DNA of 56,524 nucleotides, from positions 1 to 56,524 of the forward strand of contig CAKZWV010000024.1 of assembly GCA_937922005.1 (NCBI GenBank), written 5' to 3'. The stretch comes from an uncultured Clostridia bacterium. GTDB lineage: Bacteria; Bacillota; Clostridia; Saccharofermentanales; DTU023. Of this stretch, positions 16,503 through 24,080 are shown one piece after another. Within the stretch, counting starts at the first letter, position 1, and every line of letters starts with the position of its first letter. The position numbers and the translations under genes are program-made. A model generated the notes under the pieces. The model searched no databases and had not been told where the DNA came from. It saw nothing but the letters and a program-made list of their open reading frames with translations.

Positions 16503-18369
16503 TGAAACCGATAATAAAAATCCTAACCAAACAAGTAACGATGAAAAGACCAATAACTCCAATCGCTTTGCAGAAGGCACCACGCTTGTGAGTTCTACCT
16601 ACGTGCCTCAGTCCAACGCTCAGTTGATCCGCCTCCTCTTTCCTTATTATAAGAAAAATATGGGGATCTTCCTCACAGACTTCGTATGTGCAGCCCTGAC
16701 GACCGTCTGCGACTTGGTCCTTCCCTTGATCCTGGCCCACATTTTAGATACTGCTCGCAGAAATCCAGAAAATTTTGTTTTAGCCTTCGTAAGCCAGATG
16801 ACCTTCTACTATGTTGTGCTGCGCATCATTGAAGTCATAGCCCGCTATTACATGCAAAGCAAAGGCCATATCATGGGAGCTCGGATAGAAAAAGATATGC
16901 GGGCTAGCGTCTACCAGCATTTACAAACCCTCCCACAAGAATTCTTTATCAAGCATAAAACTGGCCAGATCATGGCGACCTTAACTACTGACCTCTTTGA
17001 CATCACAGAATTTTCCCACCACTGCCCCGAGGAGTATTTTATCGGAGCAATCAAGCTAACCGTCTCCTTTATCATCCTCATCCAAGTCGACTGGCTCTTG
17101 ACCCTGGTGGTCTTTGCCATGATTCCCCTGCTCTTTTACTTTGCCAGCCAGTCGAGGAGAAAAATCCGTCATAGTAAAATGCAAGAACGTCGGCAAATTG
17201 GCGAAATCAACTCTGGCATTGAAGACTCCTTCCAGGGCATCCATGTTGTGAAAAGCTTTGCCAATGAAGAAGTGGAAGCAGGAAAATTTGCTAAATATAA
17301 TCACACCCTTTACAACATTAAAGAGATGTTCTATTACGCATTAGCCAGCTATGCTACTGTTACACGGATCTTTGACGGGATTATGCTGGCCACTATCCTT
17401 TTGTTAGGTGGCTGGTCCTTGGCCCAAGGGCGGATCAGTATGGGAGAATTTGTGGCATATTTCCTCTATGTTCAGACTTTATTGGCGGCAGTGCAGCGGA
17501 TTGTCGAATTCCAAGAGCAATTTGAGCGGGGGATGACAGGGCTGGAGCGCTACAGTATGGTCATGAACACCAAGAGTAATATCGTCGAAAAGCCCGATGC
17601 CATCGTCTTGGAGGAGGCCAAGGGACATATCGAGTGTCGCCATGTGGCTTTCTACTATCCGGGCCATGAGGAAATGGTCCTCGAAGACCTGAACCTTGAA
17701 GTAAAGCCAGGGACCAAATTAGCCATCGTCGGCCCTTCGGGAGCAGGAAAAACGACCTTGGTGAATTTGCTCGCTAGATTTTACGATGTGACGGATGGGG
17801 CCATTTTGGTGGATGGGCACGATATTCGGGATCTTACGATCCAAAGCCTACGCAACCAGATTGGCATGGTCCAGCAAGATGTGTATCTCTTTAACGCTAC
17901 GGTCCGGGATAATATTGCTTACGGGAAGCCGGATGCAAGCGAGGAGGAAATCCTAGCCGCCGCCAAAATGGCCGGGGCCTATGACTTTATCATGAACTTA
18001 CCTGAAGGCTTTGATGCCATGGTAGGAGAGCGAGGTGTCCTCCTGTCTGGGGGGCAAAAACAACGGCTCTCTATTGCCCGAGTTTTTTTGAAAAATCCTC
18101 CCATCCTCATTTTGGACGAGGCGACCTCTTCCCTGGATAATGAAAGTGAGCGCCTCATTCAAAGTTCTTTGAAAAAGCTGGCAGAAGGGCGGACGAGCAT
18201 TACCATCGCCCACCGCCTCTCCACCATCAAAGATGCGGACCAGATCCTTGTTTTGACAGAAAGAGGGATCGAGGAACAAGGGACCCACGCCAGCTTAATG
18301 GCCCAAGAAGGCATCTATTTCAACCTCTACCAGTCAATTGAAAACTTTTATCCTGACGCAACAGCTTAG
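16486..18369 (+). CDS. ABC exporter (homodimer type)
   Basis: A 627-residue half-transporter of the MsbA/BmrA type: a hydrophilic, Asn-rich N-terminal tail of about 40 residues, six membrane helices between about 55 and 345, and a fully canonical nucleotide-binding domain (Walker A GPSGAGKTT, signature LSGGQKQR, Walker B ILILDEATSSLD, switch AHRLS). With all catalytic residues present and no partner gene, a homodimer is expected. The substrate is unknown; drugs or lipids are usual for the family. It diverges from the secreted protease gene across a shared regulatory region. GAAGAATT is a poor ribosome-binding site; see the mini-ORF at 16476. Confidence 0.9.
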   Translation: MLKNSNETDNKNPNQTSNDEKTNNSNRFAEGTTLVSSTYVPQSNAQLIRLLFPYYKKNMGIFLTDFVCAALTTVCDLVLPLILAHILDTARRNPENFVLAFVSQMTFYYVVLRIIEVIARYYMQSKGHIMGARIEKDMRASVYQHLQTLPQEFFIKHKTGQIMATLTTDLFDITEFSHHCPEEYFIGAIKLTVSFIILIQVDWLLTLVVFAMIPLLFYFASQSRRKIRHSKMQERRQIGEINSGIEDSFQGIHVVKSFANEEVEAGKFAKYNHTLYNIKEMFYYALASYATVTRIFDGIMLATILLLGGWSLAQGRISMGEFVAYFLYVQTLLAAVQRIVEFQEQFERGMTGLERYSMVMNTKSNIVEKPDAIVLEEAKGHIECRHVAFYYPGHEEMVLEDLNLEVKPGTKLAIVGPSGAGKTTLVNLLARFYDVTDGAILVDGHDIRDLTIQSLRNQIGMVQQDVYLFNATVRDNIAYGKPDASEEEILAAAKMAGAYDFIMNLPEGFDAMVGERGVLLSGGQKQRLSIARVFLKNPPILILDEATSSLDNESERLIQSSLKKLAEGRTSITIAHRLSTIKDADQILVLTERGIEEQGTHASLMAQEGIYFNLYQSIENFYPDATA

Positions 18370-18380
18370 AAGCATCGTTG

Positions 18381-18436
18381 GCCCGAAGCCCTGGCTAGGG
18401 CTTCGGGCTAGCAAAAGGCAAGGCCTTAGCTTGCCT
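18381..18436. terminator. Two convergent hairpins
   Basis: GCCCGAAGCCC (18381-18391) pairs with GGGCTTCGGGC (18398-18408), and AGGCAAG (18416-18422) with CTTGCCT (18430-18436). The second is followed by four Ts on the minus strand. They separate the convergent exporter and radical SAM genes; neither has a long T-run. Confidence 0.5.
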
Positions 18437-18472
18437 GGTCCTTGGCTTGGTCCAGAGTCCGACGCTACAGCC

Positions 18473-19444
18473 TTAGAGCTCAGCCTTCAGCCCCTGATAT
18501 GGCTGGCAGCCAGCTGGGAGGCCTGTCCCGTCAAAGTTTGGGACGTACTGGCTTTCATCCTCATTACCAAGGTCCTGGCGAAAGCCTCTGTCTAGGCCTG
18601 CTGCATCGCAGGCATCGAGGAGGATATCGTACTCTTCTTGGCTGAGCCGGCGATTTAAGGCGGGGCACGATAGGGCCTGATAAGTCGGAAAATACTGACT
18701 CATCAGGCTAAAATAAATATCCGTTCCAAAATGTTCCCCCAGGTAAGAAATCACCGCCTTGCTGTCTTCTCCACAGCCCGGCAGGGCCAAGTGGCGCACC
18801 AAAAGCCCCCGGGCCAAGAGGCCATCGGGGGTTAAAATGGGCGTTCCTACTTGGCGAAACATCTCCTCAATCGCAAGATGCGCATAAGAAAAATAGTGGG
18901 GGGCCCGGGAGTATTTGTTGGCAAGAGCGTCGGAAACGTATTTCAGGTCGGGAATGTAGACGTCTATGAGGCCCTCCAGAGCTCGAAGGCTTGACACACA
19001 AAGATAAGAGGAAGTGTTAAGGGCGATGGGAAGGGTCAGGCCCTGGGCTTTAGCCTTGCGAAGGGTAGCGGGCAGGCGGTGGAGATAGTGGTCAGCAGTC
19101 ACAAGGCCGATATTTTCAACCCCCTGGTCCTGGAGGCGGAGCATGGTAGAAATGAGCTCATCCTCGGAAAGGATAAAACCAAAGCGTTCCTGGGAGATTT
19201 TGGCGTTTTGGCAAAAGAGGCAGCGCAGGGTACAGCCTGCGAAGAAAATATTCCCTGCCCCCTGACTGCCCGATATGATCGGTTCTTCGTCGTAGTGGGG
19301 GGCTGCCCGGGCAATAAGATAGGTGGAGGGGACCCCACAGACGCCCAGTCGGGTCTGGCGGTCCACTCCGCACTGCCAAGGACAAAGATGGCAGGAAAAA
19401 GGGATTGAATCCTTAGTCTGTAAATGCAAATTTTCTGAAGTCAC
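18473..19444 (-). CDS. Radical SAM protein, PflA-like (COG1313 type)
   Basis: A radical SAM enzyme of 323 residues. GCTLRCLFCQN (near residue 70) holds the three Cys of the 4Fe-4S/SAM cluster. An additional N-terminal Cys cluster (CHLCPWQCGVDR, then GVCG) is typical of this group of pyruvate-formate-lyase-activase-like proteins, whose substrate is not known. The start is GTG at 19444 with no clear ribosome-binding site, and the gene starts 12 bases beyond the stop of the nitroreductase gene upstream, so translational coupling is likely. CAAATACTCCCG lies inside it on the minus strand at 18906-18917. Confidence 0.85.
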   Translation of the reverse strand: MTSENLHLQTKDSIPFSCHLCPWQCGVDRQTRLGVCGVPSTYLIARAAPHYDEEPIISGSQGAGNIFFAGCTLRCLFCQNAKISQERFGFILSEDELISTMLRLQDQGVENIGLVTADHYLHRLPATLRKAKAQGLTLPIALNTSSYLCVSSLRALEGLIDVYIPDLKYVSDALANKYSRAPHYFSYAHLAIEEMFRQVGTPILTPDGLLARGLLVRHLALPGCGEDSKAVISYLGEHFGTDIYFSLMSQYFPTYQALSCPALNRRLSQEEYDILLDACDAAGLDRGFRQDLGNEDESQYVPNFDGTGLPAGCQPYQGLKAEL

Positions 19445-19456
19445 GTAAGGGCAAAC

Positions 19457-20038
19457 TTAGTCGATAAAGCGGAAGGGGTCGAGTTTAGGGGTGTGAGGCT
19501 CTTTGGAGGTCGCCTTGTGGCCGACAGCGAGGGCAATCCAGAAGGATTCTCTATCGACCATATGGAGGGCTTCCTTGAGTTCTTCAGATCCTGGGCCTGA
19601 AAAGGCCGGTTCGCAGCATACGATGATACAGGAACCAAGATCCAGGGATTCGGCGGCTAAAGCCAGATTTTGGACGGCGATACCAGCATCGAGGGGGGTC
19701 CGGTTCGAGCGCTGTTTTTCCAGAGGTAAGCCTTCTGGGTTGTCAAAGCCCGTAATGACAATGACCGTGGGAGCACCATAAAAAATCTTACTGGCCGCAT
19801 CCGCTGGATAGGAACCGGCCACATCCCCTTGGCGGCTGGCTAGGGTCCGACCGGCAATCTTGGTGATGAGCTCTTGATTCGTAACGAAAGAAAAACGCAG
19901 TTCCTGGACGTCTCTGGCTGTCGGAGCCGAAAGGGCCGCCTCCTTAAAGACTTCGATTTCCTCCGGGGTAAGGGGGGTAGATTCAAACTTTCTCGTTGAA
20001 AAACGCGCCTTCATTGCAGAAATAATATCAGACATCAA
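19457..20038 (-). CDS. Nitroreductase family protein
   Basis: An FMN-dependent oxidoreductase of 193 residues. The N-terminal RFSTRKF and the SAPTARDVQ segment are the flavin-phosphate-binding features of the family; GIAVQNLALAAESLDLGSC is the typical helix over the isoalloxazine ring. It is short and close to the clostridial single-domain type. It may reduce nitro compounds or flavins in the cytosol. First gene of a two-gene unit with the radical SAM gene; it diverges from the metallophosphoesterase. Confidence 0.88.
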   Translation of the reverse strand: MMSDIISAMKARFSTRKFESTPLTPEEIEVFKEAALSAPTARDVQELRFSFVTNQELITKIAGRTLASRQGDVAGSYPADAASKIFYGAPTVIVITGFDNPEGLPLEKQRSNRTPLDAGIAVQNLALAAESLDLGSCIIVCCEPAFSGPGSEELKEALHMVDRESFWIALAVGHKATSKEPHTPKLDPFRFID

Positions 20039-20147
20039 TATCTTCTCCTTTCGTCTCTAGATTGTCAGCTCGAGCTTGTCGTCTCAAAATAGGCGTCTTG
20101 CGGTAGTTATCTCGAGCTTTATATTTCGTCTCTTCGTTTCTATGTAG

Positions 20148-20153
20148 TATAAT
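20148..20153 (+). promoter_or_regulatory. -10 box for the metallophosphoesterase
   Basis: A perfect TATAAT 76 bases before the chosen start codon. No good -35 hexamer is seen at 16-18 bp. It is too close to the alternative ATG at 20175 to leave room for a ribosome-binding site there. Confidence 0.4.
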
Positions 20154-20228
20154 GGGGAAAGGCCCTCTTTTGCAATGTCGAATTTTGGGGGTAACAAAAA
20201 GGTTATTTCACAAGAAAGGTCGCTAGCT

Positions 20229-21491
20229 ATGAGTTTTTCTAATATGAAATTCACCTATTGGATGGGAGCTTGGGTCTGCTTTACTAGCCTTTTAGCCCTT
20301 GCCTTTTACCCTTGGTCGGTTGCCTACCGCCTCTGTGCAGCAGCCTGGCCAGCCCTCAGCGTCATTGCCTTGCGCCGGTGGACCTTTGCCATCACCGCCT
20401 TGGTCTTTGTACCGGCTTTTTTGCGGCGTTTTTGGACCTGGGCCTTTTGCCTGAGCTTCTATGATCTCTTTTTAATGATCACCCATCTTGTCCTCTACTT
20501 GATCACGGGGACAAATTACTTTCCCCTCTATACACCGCCTCCCATGGTCTTGGCGGGCCAAGCGAGCTTTTCCGGAGAGCTTATCTTGACAGCCTTCCTG
20601 GTCTCTGGCCTGCCCCAGGCCCTTTGTGCCTTAGGGCTCACCCTATCAGCCTATCACCGTGCCTACACCATCCACCAGGACCAAATGACCTTTCTCCGAC
20701 CGGAGGGGCCGCCCTGTCGGATCGCCTTTCTGGCAGACCTGCACTATGGGTCTTTGAGTCACCCCAAGGCTATTGAGTCTATGTTTCAAGAGATCGCTGA
20801 GGCTAAACCGGACCTCCTCCTTCTAGGGGGCGATCTGACGGACCATTTGACGAGACGGGAAGATTTGCAACAAATAATCCAGTGGACCCAGGAAGTGAAT
20901 CCCCGGTATGGGACCTATTTTGTCTACGGGAACCATGATTTGGATGTGGAAACCTACGCTTCCTTTAGCCGAGAAGAATGGGCCCATGCCGCAAAAGAGG
21001 CTGGCATCCAAATTTTGGAGGATGAGGCGATCTGGATTTCTGACTTGGAGCTGATCCTCCTGGGACGCCTAGACCATAGTATGCGGACCCGGCAGGAATT
21101 GGCAAAAGAAGAGGCTCTGGCCTGGGATAAGATTGATCCTAGCCTGGCAGCAGCGGAGCAGGCAGCCCGAGACCAGGGAGTTACCCAGCCCTATCGTCTT
21201 TTAGTAAACCACCAGCCCATCGCCTTGAAGGGAGCCGAGGACCGTCAGGTGGACCTGGTCCTCTGTGGGCACACCCATGCTGGACAAATCTGGCCGGTCA
21301 ACCTAATCATCAAGATTTTAAAGATTTACCGGCCTGTTTGGGGCTTGGAGCGTCAGGGGACCTTGCAGGTCTTTACAACAGCAGGGGTAGGTTTTTCAAA
21401 CCTACCCCTGCGCAACCTCGCTCAAGCGGAATATCATCTTATTCAAATTAAGCCAAGCCAGGGGGGCGCAAATGTGAGCGCAGCTAGATAA
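20229..21491 (+). CDS. Membrane-anchored metallophosphoesterase
   Basis: About 420 residues: four or so membrane helices in the first 165, then a cytoplasmic calcineurin-like phosphoesterase domain. Metal-binding motifs appear in order: FLADLHYG (Asp-x-His), GGDLTDH (Gly-Asp), YGNHDLD (Gly-Asn-His-Asp), NHQP (His) and GHTHAGQ (Gly-His-x-His). The family includes YkuE/YaeI-like envelope phosphoesterases; the substrate here is unknown. The start 20229 is preferred over 20175 because AAGAAAGG precedes it; the spacing is long, so it is uncertain. The C-terminus runs into a 20-bp tandem repeat. Confidence 0.85.
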   Translation: MSFSNMKFTYWMGAWVCFTSLLALAFYPWSVAYRLCAAAWPALSVIALRRWTFAITALVFVPAFLRRFWTWAFCLSFYDLFLMITHLVLYLITGTNYFPLYTPPPMVLAGQASFSGELILTAFLVSGLPQALCALGLTLSAYHRAYTIHQDQMTFLRPEGPPCRIAFLADLHYGSLSHPKAIESMFQEIAEAKPDLLLLGGDLTDHLTRREDLQQIIQWTQEVNPRYGTYFVYGNHDLDVETYASFSREEWAHAAKEAGIQILEDEAIWISDLELILLGRLDHSMRTRQELAKEEALAWDKIDPSLAAAEQAARDQGVTQPYRLLVNHQPIALKGAEDRQVDLVLCGHTHAGQIWPVNLIIKILKIYRPVWGLERQGTLQVFTTAGVGFSNLPLRNLAQAEYHLIQIKPSQGGANVSAAR

Positions 21492-21530
21492 CTGTAAGCG
21501 TAGCTAGATGACTGTAAGCGCGGCTAGCCC
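21474..21530. repeat. Three 20-bp repeats over the 3' end of the phosphoesterase gene
   Basis: The unit GTAAGCGTAGCTAGATGACT occurs about three times with drift. The first copy encodes the last residues and stop codon of the phosphoesterase, so the repeat has altered its C-terminus. Confidence 0.7.
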
Positions 21531-21548
21531 CAGACCAAGGCTTGGAAG

Positions 21549-22727
21549 TTAATTCATGTTTAACCAGCCCAGGGCAACGGTGACATGAATTCCAACCCCT
21601 AGGTAAATGGCCGCTTCATCAAATTGGACCCTGGGATTGTGGTAGGAATAGTTGTTGCCATCTACCTTGCAGTTGAGCATAAAGTAGGCGGAGGGTACGG
21701 TTTGGGAGACCTCAGCAAAGTCATCGGAGGCCATAATCCGAGTCTCAGGGATACCTTTCAATTCTGGAGCTTCCTTGGCCAAAATATCGACAAGGGTCTG
21801 GGTAAAGGCGGGGTCGGAGTGGAGGGATTTCACCTCAGAGAGGATCTCGAAGGTATTTTGCGTCCGATAGAAGGCCCCGGCAGCATCGACCATTTCTTGC
21901 ATCCGCTCCTTCACTTGGGCCCGGACTTTGGGGTTGTAGCAGCGGAAGGTCCCTTGGATCTTGGCCTGGTCGGGGATGACATTGGCCACGGCTCCTGCTT
22001 GGAAGGCCCCTAAGCTGATGACAGCTGTCTCTTGGGGGGCTACTTCTCTGGCAATCAGGTTATTGAAACCCTGATGGAGGAGGGCCGCAGGCGCAATGGG
22101 ATCCAGGGCCGTGTGGGGATAGGCCCCGTGGCCTCCCTTCCCCTGGACTGTCACTTGGAAGATGTCAGCTGAAGTCGCCATATAGCCCAGGCAGTAGCCA
22201 TAGGATCCGGGCCCCTCTTCAAGGCCGGTATGGATACCAAAGGCCGCATCTACATGGGGATTTTCTAGGAGGCCAGCCTGAATCATATCCCGACTTCCCT
22301 TAAAATCCTCCTCCGAAGCTTGGAACATCAGCTTAACTTGCCCATTGAGTTCACTGCGGTGGGCCAACAGAAGCTCTGCAGCGGTAATCAACATGGTCGT
22401 ATGTAAGTCATGCCCACAGAGGTGTCCGCAGTCTCGTTTGGAGGCAAAGGGAAGGTCATTTTCTTCTGGCACAGCCACAGCATCCATGTCAGCTCGCAAC
22501 AAGAGGGTCTTACCCTCCTTGGCCCGAGGACCTGTACCCTCTATAAGGGCCGTCAGACCGGCCTTGCCACAATCTTCGACGGTCAGCCCTAGGGCTTCTA
22601 ACTTTTGGCGGACCAGAGCTTTGGTCTCTGCCACATCAAAACCGGCACCCGGGATCTGGTGCAGAGTCCGTCGCAGGGCAACTGCCTGGTCTTGTAGGGC
22701 CTTTGCTTCTTCAAATATAGGATTCAT
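21549..22727 (-). CDS. M20 family amidohydrolase/peptidase
   Basis: A cytosolic, 392-residue metal-dependent amidohydrolase of the hippurate/N-acyl-amino-acid hydrolase type. Motifs: LLRADMDAV and CGHDLHTTML (metal ligands), EEDFKGSRDM for the catalytic Glu region, and GGHGAYPH in the dimerisation domain. The expected roles are cleavage of N-acyl amino acids or small peptides. The start at 22727 has GAGGAGGT four bases upstream; a 14-residue longer frame has no such site. A stand-alone gene diverging from an alpha/beta hydrolase, with a 13-bp palindrome between them. Confidence 0.9.
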   Translation of the reverse strand: MNPIFEEAKALQDQAVALRRTLHQIPGAGFDVAETKALVRQKLEALGLTVEDCGKAGLTALIEGTGPRAKEGKTLLLRADMDAVAVPEENDLPFASKRDCGHLCGHDLHTTMLITAAELLLAHRSELNGQVKLMFQASEEDFKGSRDMIQAGLLENPHVDAAFGIHTGLEEGPGSYGYCLGYMATSADIFQVTVQGKGGHGAYPHTALDPIAPAALLHQGFNNLIAREVAPQETAVISLGAFQAGAVANVIPDQAKIQGTFRCYNPKVRAQVKERMQEMVDAAGAFYRTQNTFEILSEVKSLHSDPAFTQTLVDILAKEAPELKGIPETRIMASDDFAEVSQTVPSAYFMLNCKVDGNNYSYHNPRVQFDEAAIYLGVGIHVTVALGWLNMN

Positions 22728-22754
22728 AGGGACCTCCTCAAATATAAAAGATAA

Positions 22755-22767
22755 GGTTAGTCTAACC
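22755..22767. promoter_or_regulatory. Palindrome upstream of the M20 gene
   Basis: GGTTAGTCTAACC, two 6-bp arms around one base, about 30 bases before the M20 start codon, in the right place for an operator. A TATATT box could follow on the minus strand at 17 bp from TTGGTT, but it leaves almost no leader. Confidence 0.35.
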
Positions 22768-22964
22768 AAAATGAGATTTTTCTGCTAGGTTGTTTTGCTA
22801 GAATTCTTTGTGAATTGCTCGGCTCAATGGTCCCTCTCACTTCTTCTTGCGTGCTATACTAAAGCCATGCCGGCCATACCACCAGAATAGACAAACGGCA
22901 CCAGGAGTGACAACGCTAGATTAGGCCAAACCGCTAGTTTAGACAGGAAAGGAGGAGACAAAAG

Positions 22965-24077
22965 ATGAGTAAATCGATAACCCTAATTGGGATTTTGCTC
23001 GGCCTCCTCCTCGTTTGGGGGCTAGGCCGCTGCGTCCAAGCCTCCTACATCAAGATAAAAAATCCCAGTGGGATCCAGGAAGCCTACTTCATCACCATCC
23101 CGGCCCGAGCTAGCATACCCGCCATGCAGATGGCCGTGCAAATTCGAGGCGAGGATATCAAAAATCCCGTCGTAGTCTTCATCCATGGGGGACCTGGGGG
23201 GCCGCATGCTACCCTGAACTACCTCTTTCAGCGGCCCCTAGAAGACAAATACACCTTTGTCAACTATGACCAGCGTGGGTCCGGTCGGACCTATTATGCC
23301 AATTCTCCTGACACCCCCGTAAGCTTTGACCTATGCCTAGAAGACTTAGATGCCTTGGTGGATTGGGTGAGGGAATATTTGCAGCAAAAACAGATCATCC
23401 TGATGGGACATTCCTGGGGGAGTATCTTGGGGATAGAGTATATAAAACAACACCCGGAGAAGGTAAAAGCTTATGTGGGGCTCGCCCAAGAGGTGAATCC
23501 AATTGCTGAGGAGGAGCTGAATGTGGAAGCGGCGTCGCGGATCGCTCGGACCCTCAACCGAGAGGAGGAAGTGAACATCATGCAGACCGCCTTTTGGGAA
23601 TTTCAAGAGGCAGCTAAACGGGGCCACGTAAACAGGGAAGCCCTCAAGACCTTTCAAGCTTTGACCCTGGGCAAGTATTTTTCACCGGATAATCCCAGTT
23701 TACTCTTGTATTTGCAGGCAGGACCCTTTGCTAGCGAAATGACCTGGACGGATTTGCGCTGGTACGCCAAGCTTGTCTTCCAGTCAGGCAAGGTGGCAGA
23801 AATCGAGCGGCCCTTGGAGCAATATCTCGTCCAATACCATAATCAGACCTATCTTTATCATGTGCCGGTTTACCTTTTAAGCGGAAAAGACGACCGGGTT
23901 ACCCCGGTTAAGATCATCCAAGACTTTTATAGAAAGATAGAGGCCCCCCAAAAGGACTTCATCCTGATCCCCCATTGCGGTCACACGCCCTTCTTTGAGC
24001 GGCCCTTTAGCTTTCAAAAGGCCTTTCTATCTTTGCCTTTTAACAAGGAGAGGAAGGCCGAAAACACCCCGGACTAA
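22965..24077 (+). CDS. Membrane-anchored alpha/beta hydrolase (S33-like)
   Basis: A 370-residue serine hydrolase with an N-terminal signal anchor (residues 5-22), so it is probably extracytoplasmic. The oxyanion HGGPGG motif near residue 75, NYDQRGSGRT, the nucleophile elbow GHSWGS near 150, Asp in GKDDRVTP and His in HCGHTPF complete the catalytic triad. HGGPGG with DQRGSG is typical of prolyl-iminopeptidase-like enzymes. AGGAGG precedes ATG. It converges on mprF with only three bases between stop codons, so read-through or antisense overlap is likely. Confidence 0.88.
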   Translation: MSKSITLIGILLGLLLVWGLGRCVQASYIKIKNPSGIQEAYFITIPARASIPAMQMAVQIRGEDIKNPVVVFIHGGPGGPHATLNYLFQRPLEDKYTFVNYDQRGSGRTYYANSPDTPVSFDLCLEDLDALVDWVREYLQQKQIILMGHSWGSILGIEYIKQHPEKVKAYVGLAQEVNPIAEEELNVEAASRIARTLNREEEVNIMQTAFWEFQEAAKRGHVNREALKTFQALTLGKYFSPDNPSLLLYLQAGPFASEMTWTDLRWYAKLVFQSGKVAEIERPLEQYLVQYHNQTYLYHVPVYLLSGKDDRVTPVKIIQDFYRKIEAPQKDFILIPHCGHTPFFERPFSFQKAFLSLPFNKERKAENTPD

Positions 24078-24080
24078 ACC